This document shows, in pieces, positions 7,703-15,566 of a DNA stretch of 64,000 nucleotides. Every line of letters starts with the position of its first letter. The first letter of the stretch is position 1. The stretch lies in the NCBI GenBank assembly GCA_943349825.1, contig CALQZQ010000003.1, positions 124,001-188,000 on the forward strand, read 5' to 3'. The notes below the pieces were generated by a model that worked only from the letters and a program-made list of their open reading frames with translations, did no database searches and had not been told where the DNA came from. Origin of the DNA: Candidatus Peribacteria bacterium (GTDB lineage Bacteria; Patescibacteriota; Gracilibacteria; UBA1369; 2-02-FULL-48-14). The position numbers and the translations under genes were made by a program.

Positions 7703-8617
7703 TTACCCAAGTATTGGGTACGAATAATGGTCTGAAACCTCTTCGATCCATGCCCAAATTTTTGGAATGTGGCCTCTTCCCGGACATCCGATCCTCCCGT
7801 CAGATGAATCTATTGGATCGTCAGCCATTGCAGGTACGATGGTGTTTGCAATTAGTTCCAATCGGTCGTCCTCGAGCTTGAAATGAGTTTCATGTTCGTA
7901 ACGTTGCACGATTCCTCCCTCTGGGATTTCTGCTCCAAGCAAAGGGCGAATTTTCCGTGTTCTTTCAAGATGTAGCCAACTTATGTGAATGGCCGTTCTT
8001 AGGGTTCGATCGTGCATTCTTTTTAGTTCAGCCCCACTTGGATCTTTGCCATATTTTTCGTTGTGTAGTCGAACCATAAATCGTTCAAAACCGGCACTTA
8101 TGTTTGTAGTTTGTGTCATTGCAAACGCAATTCTTTTTTGCGCAGCGCGGCCTCCATACAAGGCTTTTCGTTTTGGATCTACCAGGTCGTTGAGACGTTT
8201 TAAGGCAGGATCTTCCCAGTTGGTCTTATCTGCCCATACCTCAGTAGCCACATCCATACTTCTTGCGATTTGATCATGGACTCGATAGGAGGCTCCTAAA
8301 AAATCTCTTTCACATTCAGCTTTAGCGATTCTTTCGTGGAAGGCACCTTTGGCGCTGCTTACTACTTGCCCATCTCTTTTCTCAACCAAACCAAACGGAA
8401 ACTTTGCTCTAAAATCGTCGATTACTTCAACCACTCCCGGTAAATATCTTGTCAGCAAAGCATAGTATTCACGTTTTTTTCCTGGGGTATCGAGTTCGTC
8501 CAAATCGGTGTCGCTTGGCACACCCGCCGGCGTTTTATACGGGCAACCGTCCTGTAAGTTTAACTCACGCACTGCCGTGCATGTTGAGGCGCTGCCATCT
8601 TCCACAAGTGTTTTCAT
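7703..8617 (-). CDS. Hypothetical protein, 304 aa
   Basis: No known family is recognised. I start at ATG 8615-8617 (MKTLVEDGSAS), because a promoter lies just upstream; a longer frame continues to 8695 through that promoter. The protein is soluble, mostly helical and charged. It contains a Cys pair early (STCTAV, QDGCPY) and a C-terminal stretch GRIGCPGRGHIPKIWAWIEEV with Cys and His that might bind a metal. It is flanked by a repeat island upstream and converges on the lipid-kinase-like gene downstream. Confidence 0.6.
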   Translation of the reverse strand: MKTLVEDGSASTCTAVRELNLQDGCPYKTPAGVPSDTDLDELDTPGKKREYYALLTRYLPGVVEVIDDFRAKFPFGLVEKRDGQVVSSAKGAFHERIAKAECERDFLGASYRVHDQIARSMDVATEVWADKTNWEDPALKRLNDLVDPKRKALYGGRAAQKRIAFAMTQTTNISAGFERFMVRLHNEKYGKDPSGAELKRMHDRTLRTAIHISWLHLERTRKIRPLLGAEIPEGGIVQRYEHETHFKLEDDRLELIANTIVPAMADDPIDSSDGRIGCPGRGHIPKIWAWIEEVSDHYSYPILG

Positions 8618-8645
8618 GCCCGCTTTTATATAAATTAGAGCGCAA

Positions 8646-8674
8646 TTTATAACATATATCTGTATTGTATGCAA
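8646..8674 (-). promoter_or_regulatory. Promoter for the hypothetical gene at 7703
   Basis: On the minus strand TTGCAT (8674-8669) and TATAAA (8651-8646) are 17 bases apart, in a locally AT-rich stretch just before the ATG at 8617. Confidence 0.45.
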
Positions 8675-8735
8675 ATCTGTTGACGCTAAGCTCAAAAATA
8701 GGCCTCAAGCTGGAGGCAATTAGAACTCTACACTG

Positions 8736-8810
8736 AACTGTACATTCCAACTCACCTCGAACCTGCAAAAATCTGTGCCCGGGCACAACGGTGCACTTAA
8801 ATGTACAGTT
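8736..8810. repeat. Inverted-repeat island B with nested palindrome
   Basis: AACTGTACATT at 8736-8746 is paired with its exact inverse AATGTACAGTT at 8800-8810. Inside lies a perfect 14-bp palindrome TGTGCCCGGGCACA at 8774-8787. On the reverse strand the stretch next to it reads CACAGATTTTTGCAGGTTCG, which matches island A at 3989-4008 and part of 55647-55660. The element sits between the unknown gene at 7703 and the apbE gene, whose stop region it touches. Confidence 0.7.
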
Positions 8811-9672
8811 ACCCCGTAAACAACTCCCCCGCAAACCCCGGCGTCCGAAAGATTTCTCCGCGCGGTCCCACCAGCAGCGCTTCTACCGGAGCGTCCGCCA
8901 AAAGCTCCTGCGCCTTTTCAAAACCCAAAACAAAGAGCGCCGTGGAATACGCATCCGCCACGAGCGCCGTCTTCGCCTGTGTATAAACGGAGAGCATTGC
9001 TCCGGCCGCTTCGCCACTGCGCGGGTCCACCAAATGATGACGCTTTCCCCAATTTCGTCGGCTGGGACTGCTGCATGCCAGAGCCAAATCGCTGCCTTCA
9101 AAAATTCCAATCGCTTGAGCAATGTCGGTAGGATGTTCAAAAGCGATGCGCCACGGTGCGCCGATATCGTCGCAGCCCCGCAGCAGCAAATCCCCACCCG
9201 CATCGATCAAAAAATTCTCCACCGGCGCCAAAATCGCGCCCACTCTATCGATGGCATAGCCTTTGCCCAGGCCTCCCAGTTCAATCGGAGCCGTCAGACG
9301 AACACGTCCATCCGCAAGCTCCAAAGCGCCCACTTCTCCACGCGTCCCTTCCACAAAACTATAAGCACTGTCGTAACCCCAGCCCTCCAAAATACTTTTC
9401 ACAGAAAGATCAAAAGCTCCACCGGTGCGGCGCTTCATGTCTTCACCAAACGCAATGAGTTCATACAGCTCCGCAGAAACCTCCGCCCACTCACCCACCT
9501 GCGCATTCAGCGCCGCGAGTTCGTTGCCTTCCAAAAAACGCGAGTACGTTTTTTCAATCCGAGCACATTCGTAAAACGCCTCGCGCGCCAAATCTTCCAC
9601 AGCCCCCTCACCCACTAAAACCAAACGCACGGGAGTGCCCAAGTGTTTCTCGGTGAAATCAGAGCGTCGCAT
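8809..9672 (-). CDS. apbE: FAD:protein FMN transferase
   Basis: 287 residues. ApbE family landmarks are present in order: CARIEKTYSRFLEGNELAALNA, GGAFDLSVKSILEGWGYD, PIELGGLGKGYAIDRV, NFLIDAGGDLLLRG, and KRHHLVDPRSGE. ApbE splits FAD and attaches FMN covalently to a Thr or Ser of target flavoproteins, normally outside the cytoplasm. No signal peptide is visible in this copy. Its ATG overlaps the stop of the FMN-binding lipoprotein gene (TAATG), so the enzyme is coupled to its likely substrate. The divergent RnfD-like gene at 10337 completes the module. Confidence 0.92.
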   Translation of the reverse strand: MRRSDFTEKHLGTPVRLVLVGEGAVEDLAREAFYECARIEKTYSRFLEGNELAALNAQVGEWAEVSAELYELIAFGEDMKRRTGGAFDLSVKSILEGWGYDSAYSFVEGTRGEVGALELADGRVRLTAPIELGGLGKGYAIDRVGAILAPVENFLIDAGGDLLLRGCDDIGAPWRIAFEHPTDIAQAIGIFEGSDLALACSSPSRRNWGKRHHLVDPRSGEAAGAMLSVYTQAKTALVADAYSTALFVLGFEKAQELLADAPVEALLVGPRGEIFRTPGFAGELFTG

Positions 9673-10292
9673 TAGTTTTTAGCCAAAGCTGCGATCGTGG
9701 CCACGGCGCTCTCGAATCCATTCGGAGTCAAAGAAGATCCGTTCACCGCGCCCAAACTGCCGAGGCTGTCTAAAGACTTTCCAACGACCACGGCAGAAAC
9801 GCCATCCGAGAACAGGCCCTGGAATTTAATGCTCGTTTCATTTGTGGCCTTGGGACTCACGCTGACGCTAGTCACCACGTCGTCTTTCACGACCAGCGTG
9901 ATGCCCACGCTTTCTGCCCCGGCCGGGCTTTGGTAAGTCCCAGTGGCGTTGTAGGTGCCGTCTTTATAAACGGAACTTTCCGCGCTCGAATCGGTGCTAG
10001 GTGTGTCCGTCGTCGTTGTGCTAGGAAGGTCAGCGGGTCCGGTAGAGTCGGGCATCGCATCCTCCTCTTCGTCTATGAAACCACCATCCTCATCTTCGCC
10101 CTCTTCATCATCACCATCTTCATCGTCTGTGGAACCTTCCGTCTCGTCCTCTTCTCCCAATCCACCCATCACGGACTCTTCCAAAGAACCGCCGCTTTCG
10201 ACTTCAGTCACCTCGTCTTCTTTGGCGCAGGCGGTGAAAAGAGCTCCGGTCACAATCAGAAGGAACAAAAGCTTTGCGGTGGTGTTTTGCAT
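9672..10292 (-). CDS. FMN-binding domain lipoprotein
   Basis: A lipoprotein signal peptide ends in LFTAC (Cys22). It is followed by a long acidic, Ser/Thr-rich linker (about 24-100) and then an FMN-binding domain (about 105-206). That domain begins VYKDGTYNATGTYQSPAG and ends with GSSLTPNGFESAVATI. The family's covalent flavin site is a Thr in a [ST]GAT-like segment near the end; SLTPNGF is the corresponding position here. The inferred role is a membrane-anchored extracellular flavoprotein whose FMN is attached by the adjacent ApbE, similar in layout to PplA and NqrC/RnfG-type carriers. The acidic linker probably spans the cell wall. Confidence 0.85.
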   Translation of the reverse strand: MQNTTAKLLFLLIVTGALFTACAKEDEVTEVESGGSLEESVMGGLGEEDETEGSTDDEDGDDEEGEDEDGGFIDEEEDAMPDSTGPADLPSTTTTDTPSTDSSAESSVYKDGTYNATGTYQSPAGAESVGITLVVKDDVVTSVSVSPKATNETSIKFQGLFSDGVSAVVVGKSLDSLGSLGAVNGSSLTPNGFESAVATIAALAKN

Positions 10293-10336
10293 GGCGGTAG
10301 ATTAAAATTTGACCCAGCCATATTACACCAAACGCC

Positions 10337-11119
10337 ATGACCTTCAAGCTCGACCCGATTCACCGCGCAGCCTACTTCATGATCGCGTTTGCAACGGTGG
10401 CTCTGGCCACGCATTTCAACGGGCCCACTTTGTTGCACCTCTGCGCCACACTTGGCTTCGCGCTGCTGCTCTGGGTCTTCTTCACGTACTTTTCCACCAA
10501 GCACAAAAACATTTGGGACACCGTGATCACCGGGCTCATCCTCTTTCTCGTATTGCACCCCAGCACCGGACTTTCCAGTTTGATCTTCCCCCTCACGGCC
10601 ACACTCATTGCCATGCTCGTGAAATTTTTTGTGGAATGGAAAGGCTCGCCCATCGTCAACCCCGTGGCTGCCGGAATACTCGGCTCCGCACTGGTGCTCG
10701 CTTTCGTCCCGGGCCTCGATCACCCCTTCGCATCCTGGTGGGGCGCGTCCTTCAGTGGTTACCTCTCCCTCGCGCTCATAGCCGTGTGGATCATCGGCGG
10801 GCTCAATCAATGGCGTAAGTGGCAGATTGTTCTCTACTTCCTCTTCACCCACGCCCTCTTACTGCTCCTGCGCGGCGAAGAATTCGCCGGCCTGCAATTT
10901 GCTTTCACCGATTCCACCATCTACTTCTTCGCCACCATCATGTTGGTGGAACCCAAAACCTCGCCCTTCTTGCCCAAGCAACAAGTGGCTTACGGAACCG
11001 TGGCCGCAGTTCTCTACAACCTCCTCGCCTACGGCGGAGCCCCCTACTTTGAACTCTTCGCTCTCGTGGGAGCGAATCTGTCTCGTGTGGTAATGATGAA
11101 GTTGCCGAAGAAAAACTAG
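10337..11119 (+). CDS. RnfD/NqrB-like membrane protein
   Basis: 260 residues with about eight membrane helices. The sequence HKNIWDTVITGLILFLVLHPSTG, then VEWKGSPIVNPVAAGILGSA, then STIYFFATIMLVEPKTSP matches the NQR2/RnfD/RnfE membrane family. The NPVAA segment lies near where RnfD and NqrB attach FMN, and the conserved MLVEPKTSP loop is typical of the family. The canonical SGAT-type covalent flavin motif is not obvious. The gene starts 44 bases from the divergent FMN-lipoprotein gene. The protein is inferred to pass electrons through the membrane to the FMN lipoprotein. Its stop overlaps that of the convergent gene at 11116. Confidence 0.8.
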   Translation: MTFKLDPIHRAAYFMIAFATVALATHFNGPTLLHLCATLGFALLLWVFFTYFSTKHKNIWDTVITGLILFLVLHPSTGLSSLIFPLTATLIAMLVKFFVEWKGSPIVNPVAAGILGSALVLAFVPGLDHPFASWWGASFSGYLSLALIAVWIIGGLNQWRKWQIVLYFLFTHALLLLLRGEEFAGLQFAFTDSTIYFFATIMLVEPKTSPFLPKQQVAYGTVAAVLYNLLAYGGAPYFELFALVGANLSRVVMMKLPKKN

Positions 11120-11523
11120 TTCTTCATCACCTTCCCATTGAGGTAGACCTGCACCTCCTTTTGCGTTTGCAGATGGAACGGAGCGCCTTGCACTAAAATG
11201 GTCTGGTCGATGTCGCCGTGTTCGCGGCTACGGTTTGCCATTTCCGTAAACAATTTGAGCATAGCCTCTGCCTTCGCTTCTTTCGCTTCTTGCACGTGTT
11301 CGCGGTATTCGTTGTACTCAGTGTTTTCCTCAATGATCAGTTTGATGTGCGCATCCTTCAGAGCCTTTGCCTGCTTCTTCAAATCCTTGAGCTGAATGTT
11401 GAGCTCCTCGAGTTCCATGGGGATGTCGTCCTCGATTTCCTTCATCATCTTTTTGGATTCCTTGAGTTCGGCATCTTTGTTGTAAATGATTTCAATTTGC
11501 TCGGCGAGTATGGGATCGTTCAT
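11116..11523 (-). CDS. Coiled-coil hypothetical protein, 135 aa
   Basis: Residues about 10-100 are strongly heptad-like and charged (EIIYNKDAELKESKKMMKEI, then ELNIQLKDLKKQAKALKDA), so a long coiled coil is likely. No signal peptide or membrane helix is seen. I start at ATG 11521-11523 (MNDPILAEQ); the frame upstream is short and unconvincing. The stop overlaps that of the convergent RnfD-like gene. Function is unknown. Confidence 0.65.
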   Translation of the reverse strand: MNDPILAEQIEIIYNKDAELKESKKMMKEIEDDIPMELEELNIQLKDLKKQAKALKDAHIKLIIEENTEYNEYREHVQEAKEAKAEAMLKLFTEMANRSREHGDIDQTILVQGAPFHLQTQKEVQVYLNGKVMKN

Positions 11524-11611
11524 AAAATGAGTTAAGTGCACGCACTCTAGCCAAAACCCGTTGGCATTTCCATGCGAAAAACGTATACCTATGTTGACTT
11601 AACTTTCCCCT

Positions 11612-13372
11612 ATGCGCAAAACCGCTTTTGCCCTTCTCGCCGCAATGCTCCTCAGCGCGTGCAGCCAAGCCGCCCCCGTCACCACTACCGTCACCAACGA
11701 AAACGACGTGATCGGCGGCCAAGTCGTCGTAGACTTTTTGAGCTCCGCCGAGGCCTGGTCCACCACCGAAATCGTGAATACACATAAGGATTACTACTTA
11801 GAAAACAAGCCCGACTACGTGGACGTCAGCGATCAAAAAGGGGAAGACGCTTACTTGGAAGGTTTCGAAACGGCCCTCTTCATTTGGACAGTCGGCACCA
11901 TCAAAAACGGTGACTATGCCGGACAAAGCTTAGTCCTAGCGCGTGAATCTTGCGACGGCCCCTGCCCCGCTTCCTATTTCCGTTACGCAGTGGACGAAGA
12001 AACGGACACTTGGACAGCCCTCTTGCGTTACTCCGACGACATAAGCACGGAGATGCAGGGAGGCCCCGTGGACGAAAAGGTATTTGGCCCCGAAATCACC
12101 GCGCTCGAAACCCCACAGCTTTTGGACCTCTCCTACAATGATGACGGTGTTTATTTGATGGATCCCCGCGCTGAGCTCGACGCAAACTTTTACGGCAGCG
12201 CTGTCTACGAGCAGACCTATGGCGACGACCTGGATGGTTTCAACGAACGCTACACGGCCCTGAGCCTGTCCAACACCAGTTACCCCAAGTACCTAGAAAC
12301 AGAGGGCTACACCTGTCTCTACGGAGTGACCCCGGACGGAATCTTGGTGCGTTACCTCATCACCCCCAGTATTTTTGGAGCTGAATTCCCCGAAGGAAAG
12401 GGAGCGGTAGGAGCAGTACCCAACACAGTCATCAACTACGATTTGGACCTCGCCGCTGGCGGAACAGAAAAGCACGAATACATGCTCTTTGCCGGAGGCT
12501 GTGGATTCAGCACATCCTGCTTGGGAACCAACACGGCCACCAGTGCGGAAGAAGCCAACTTGGAAAAAGTAGGCAGCTTGGATGGCCGAGACGTCTACAT
12601 GTTCTCTAGCTTGGAAGAAGCAGAAGATCCCGATTGGCAAACCCTCACCGGCAGGGTGCAGTCCGCTTACAACTCCTACAAGATGAGCGCACAGTATAAA
12701 GATCCGCCCGAAACAGCGCTCTCTATGGATGAGTTCTTAGCTGCTCACAACGTAGTGTTCTTCGAGCTGGAAAGTGGAGGTTACACCATGTCTTACGACT
12801 CCGCCTACGCTCCCGGTGTGGAATGTGGAAAGCCCGTCATCTACCTCTACCCCACTGCTGCGCAGCAAGTCAGCGTGAAGGTGGACAACATCACTTTTTC
12901 CAAAACGATTCCCGACCACGGACAAAACGGATGGACCGTTTGGGCCAACCCCAATGGAACGCTCAAGAATCTCGCCGATGGCCTCAGCTACCCTTACCTC
13001 TTCTGGGAAGGACAATCCTCCGCGCAAGTGACCATGGGTGAAGGCTGGACTCTCGCGAAAAAAGACATCGCCACCAAGCTTCCCGTGGCCCTCGTGAGCA
13101 TGGGACTCAATGCAAAAGAAACCGCGGACTTCATGGAGTTCTGGCTGCCCAGATTACAGGCTGTCAAAACGCCTTACGTGCTCTTCAACTTTGAAGGCAC
13201 CGCCGCCATGAACATCGTGGCTCCGCTCGAAATCACGCCCGCACCGGACAGCCTGCTCCGCGTCTTCATGTACTACCAAGGAGTCAGCCAAGCCGGCCGC
13301 GCTATGCCCAAGTACACCGCCCCCGCTCGCACTGGCTTTAGCGTCATCGAATGGGGAGGAAGCCTCTACTAA
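11612..13372 (+). CDS. Large lipoprotein with GKPVIYLYP motif, 586 aa
   Basis: The signal peptide ends in MLLSAC (Cys17). Most of the protein is unrecognised and rich in Tyr, Thr and acidic residues, as expected for a surface protein. A C-terminal part begins at C405-GKPVIYLYPTAAQQVSVKV. This GKPVIYLYP motif is familiar from surface proteins of CPR bacteria; its function is not established. The last 22 bases overlap the start of the Memo-like lipoprotein gene at 13351, so the two are translationally coupled and probably act together at the cell surface. Confidence 0.75.
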   Translation: MRKTAFALLAAMLLSACSQAAPVTTTVTNENDVIGGQVVVDFLSSAEAWSTTEIVNTHKDYYLENKPDYVDVSDQKGEDAYLEGFETALFIWTVGTIKNGDYAGQSLVLARESCDGPCPASYFRYAVDEETDTWTALLRYSDDISTEMQGGPVDEKVFGPEITALETPQLLDLSYNDDGVYLMDPRAELDANFYGSAVYEQTYGDDLDGFNERYTALSLSNTSYPKYLETEGYTCLYGVTPDGILVRYLITPSIFGAEFPEGKGAVGAVPNTVINYDLDLAAGGTEKHEYMLFAGGCGFSTSCLGTNTATSAEEANLEKVGSLDGRDVYMFSSLEEAEDPDWQTLTGRVQSAYNSYKMSAQYKDPPETALSMDEFLAAHNVVFFELESGGYTMSYDSAYAPGVECGKPVIYLYPTAAQQVSVKVDNITFSKTIPDHGQNGWTVWANPNGTLKNLADGLSYPYLFWEGQSSAQVTMGEGWTLAKKDIATKLPVALVSMGLNAKETADFMEFWLPRLQAVKTPYVLFNFEGTAAMNIVAPLEITPAPDSLLRVFMYYQGVSQAGRAMPKYTAPARTGFSVIEWGGSLY

Positions 13373-14196
13373 TCTGTCTATTCGCCCTAGGACTCTCCGG
13401 CTGCTCGGAGGGTCTTTCGGCCACTTCGCGAAGCGAAGCTATTGTCCTCCTGCCGCATCACCTCATCGTGCAGCCCATCATTGAAGACATGTACGCAGAT
13501 CTTGCCGATGAGCCCTGGCCCGAAGTCATCATCATTTCGCCCGACCATTTTCACGCCGGCGCCACACACATCAGTGCGCCGCCCGAGTCTGAATTTGGAT
13601 TCACGATTCACCGCGATTACGCCGAGCAAACGTGGCCCGGCATGCCCGTGACCGGCTACATGATCCAAACCAACACCACCGAAGCGGAAGTGGATGCGCT
13701 GGTCGACGAACTCGCCGCCCGCGACGCGCTCTTCATTTTCAGCGTGGACTTCTCGCACTACCTCCCCGGCGACGTGTCTTACGTCCACGACCTCCGCAGC
13801 GTAGACGTGCTCGCTTCCCGCTCCATCGACGACGCCCGCAGCCTGGAAGTAGACTCCCCCATCGCCCTGGAAATCATGCTGAAGCTGCTTGAACGCCGTG
13901 GCGAAACACTGAACATTTTGCGCAACACCAATCCTTCCCGCGACGCCGACATCATGACCTTTGAAAACACTACGCACGTCTTTGCGCGCTCCACCCTAGG
14001 CACCCCGCCCGCCCGCACCGTGCACACCACCATGTTCTTCGCTCAGCCCGCTGAGTGGTACGCCGGCAAAACCCAAGAAGACCGCTACCTCTACGGTTAC
14101 GATTCGGTCTTATGGGGCCAAGGTGGAGAGGACCATGCTACAGTAAAGACCACCGGCCAGCCGGATCAAGGATTCACGTTTGATTATTTCCAGTAG
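13351..14196 (+). CDS. Lipoprotein Memo-family protein (AmmeMemoRadiSam protein B-like)
   Basis: The N-terminus is a short lipoprotein signal, ALGLSGC (Cys18). The mature part follows the Memo fold: IVLLPHHLIVQP with conserved His, VIIISPDHFHAGA, later FIFSVDFSHYLPGDV and DARSLEV. These His and Asp positions correspond to the metal-binding pocket related to LigB-type dioxygenases. Memo proteins are normally cytosolic, and in bacteria are linked to AMMECR1 and a radical SAM enzyme; neither partner is visible here. Export as a lipoprotein is therefore odd. The ATG overlaps the upstream gene by 22 bases and has GGGGAGG overlapping it, so the start is plausible but not certain. Confidence 0.75.
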   Translation: MGRKPLLICLFALGLSGCSEGLSATSRSEAIVLLPHHLIVQPIIEDMYADLADEPWPEVIIISPDHFHAGATHISAPPESEFGFTIHRDYAEQTWPGMPVTGYMIQTNTTEAEVDALVDELAARDALFIFSVDFSHYLPGDVSYVHDLRSVDVLASRSIDDARSLEVDSPIALEIMLKLLERRGETLNILRNTNPSRDADIMTFENTTHVFARSTLGTPPARTVHTTMFFAQPAEWYAGKTQEDRYLYGYDSVLWGQGGEDHATVKTTGQPDQGFTFDYFQ

Positions 14197-14234
14197 CCCC
14201 CCCCCGCGACCCCAAAAAAAACACAAAATCATAA

Positions 14235-14253
14235 ATTGACAATTTGTGTCAAT
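14235..14253. promoter_or_regulatory. Candidate Fur/Zur-like operator
   Basis: ATTGACA (14235-14241) and TGTCAAT (14247-14253) form a perfect 7-bp inverted repeat around 5 bases. It lies 43 bases upstream of the Fur-family gene and includes a TTGACA -35-like hexamer, so binding would block transcription. Autoregulation by the adjacent regulator is inferred. Confidence 0.5.
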
Positions 14254-14296
14254 TCGCAAATTCAAGTAAAATCAGGCCCTTATCCCCCGTGGAGCC

Positions 14297-14725
14297 ATGA
14301 GTCACGACCCTATCGGCGAAAGCATCGCTCAAACTCACGTGTGCGGAACGCTACAAATTCGCGGGCACTCGGTAACTCGAGAACGCGAAAGAGTGGCACA
14401 ACTACTCGAAGGCTCTGGTAAAGCATGGCAGTTCAAAGAAATCCAAAAAGAAACGCAACTGCCACAAAAGAGTCTGCGACGTATCCTGGAGCTTTTCAGA
14501 GCTGAAAAACTCATCCACTACTCCGCCGACAAAAAAGCCTATTTTAGGTGTCAAAAACCCTACCAAAGGCGCAAAACGAGCTGCCACAGCTTCGGCATTT
14601 GTGAACGCTGCCACGCCGTGAGAGAATTTGTACACGAAAAACATGCCCACCCGCGCTTCACATTCATGAAAGTCGTAGGTCGTGAGCACGAATGGATTAC
14701 CCTCTGTTTAACCTGTAAAAAATGA
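14297..14725 (+). CDS. Fur-family transcriptional regulator
   Basis: 142 residues. An N-terminal winged-helix region (about 20-80) includes SVTRERERVAQLLEGSGKAWQFKEIQKE and PQKSLRRILELFRAEKLI. The C-terminal dimer domain has two CxxC pairs, C102-ER-C105 and C137-LT-C140, the structural zinc site of Fur, Zur and PerR proteins. His97 and His residues at 106, 113, 116 and 118 are candidate sensor-metal ligands. Which metal or signal it senses cannot be told. It overlaps the adenosyltransferase gene by ATGA (14722-14725). An inverted-repeat operator candidate lies upstream. Confidence 0.85.
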   Translation: MSHDPIGESIAQTHVCGTLQIRGHSVTRERERVAQLLEGSGKAWQFKEIQKETQLPQKSLRRILELFRAEKLIHYSADKKAYFRCQKPYQRRKTSCHSFGICERCHAVREFVHEKHAHPRFTFMKVVGREHEWITLCLTCKK

Positions 14726-15216
14726 GCATCGTCACTAAAACCGGCGACCAGGGCCAGACCAGCCTTTATTCGCTCGAACGCGTGGCTAAATCGCACCTTC
14801 GCATCGAAGCCGTGGGCACTTTGGACGAACTGAACGCGCACCTGGCGGGGCTCGGGCTCGAAGAAATCCAACGCCGCCTCTTTGAACTCGGTGCCATTTT
14901 GGCAGACACCCGCAGCAACCGAACTTTTGAAACCGAACTGGCCACCCTCGAAACGCAACTTTACGAAATGGAAACAGCTCTTCCAGCCCTCCAAAACTTC
15001 ATCCTCCCTGGTGGCTGCTCCAAAGCTATCCGCACCCACGAAGCGAGGGCCATTTGCCGTCGCGCGGAGCGCATCATCAGCCAGATTGAAGGTCTTCCTA
15101 AAAACGTGCTCCCCTACATCAATCGCCTTTCGGATTTTTTGTTCATCGCCGCGCGAAAGTTCAACCACGATGCCGGCGTGGAAGAAACCGTGTGGAATTC
15201 CAAAAACGTGATATAA
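14722..15216 (+). CDS. Cob(I)alamin adenosyltransferase, PduO type
   Basis: 164 residues. The N-terminus TKTGDQGQTSLYSLERVAKSHLRIEAVGTLDELNAHLAG is the PduO/EutT-like ATP-binding signature. The C-terminal helix bundle holds RAICRRAERIISQ and PYINRLSDFLFIAARKFN, both conserved. The family transfers adenosyl from ATP to cob(I)alamin to make coenzyme B12. It is slightly short (usual 180-190), with the middle reduced. It is coupled to the Fur-like regulator, so metal-responsive control is inferred. No B12-dependent enzyme or transporter is visible in the window. Confidence 0.9.
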   Translation: MSIVTKTGDQGQTSLYSLERVAKSHLRIEAVGTLDELNAHLAGLGLEEIQRRLFELGAILADTRSNRTFETELATLETQLYEMETALPALQNFILPGGCSKAIRTHEARAICRRAERIISQIEGLPKNVLPYINRLSDFLFIAARKFNHDAGVEETVWNSKNVI

Positions 15217-15248
15217 TGACCCCCCATTAGCATTTAACCCCCGACCCT

Positions 15249-15566
15249 ATGCGTCTCCGCAAGAAAATCGTCAATTTGACGGAACCCGAAAAAGCCCAGT
15301 TCGAAGAGTACCTCGACAAGAAGTTGGCCAGTTTGCAACCGATTTTGGACGCGCACTACCCGGACGAAGACACCGTTTACGTGGATGCCAGTGTGCAGAA
15401 ACACAACAAGCACCGCGCCTTTGAATTCAGACTGCTGATGGAAATGCCTCGCAAGAAACTCATGAGCCGCGAAGTGAAACACAGCATCACGGAGTCTTTG
15501 GATTTTGCGTCCCAAAAAATGGAAACGCAACTCGTAAAACACTTTAAGAAGCTGACTCGCGCATGA
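15249..15566 (+). CDS. hpf: Ribosome hibernation-promoting factor (HPF/RaiA-like), short form
   Basis: 105 residues, the length of short HPF/YfiA proteins. The pattern TEPEKAQFEEYLDKKLASLQPIL, then YVDASVQKHNKHRAFEFRLLMEMPRKKLMSREVKHSITESLDFASQKMETQL matches the beta-alpha-beta-beta-beta-alpha S30AE fold. These proteins bind the 30S decoding region and inactivate ribosomes in slow growth. The C-terminal dimerisation tail of long HPF is absent. The stop overlaps the start of the cysteine desulfurase gene (ATGA at 15563). Confidence 0.8.
   Translation: MRLRKKIVNLTEPEKAQFEEYLDKKLASLQPILDAHYPDEDTVYVDASVQKHNKHRAFEFRLLMEMPRKKLMSREVKHSITESLDFASQKMETQLVKHFKKLTRA

Noticed and set aside
14600-14730. 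Cobalamin riboswitch before the adenosyltransferase gene
   Set aside because: The gene starts inside the end of the Fur-like gene (ATGA), leaving no leader, and no B12-box-like sequence was seen.
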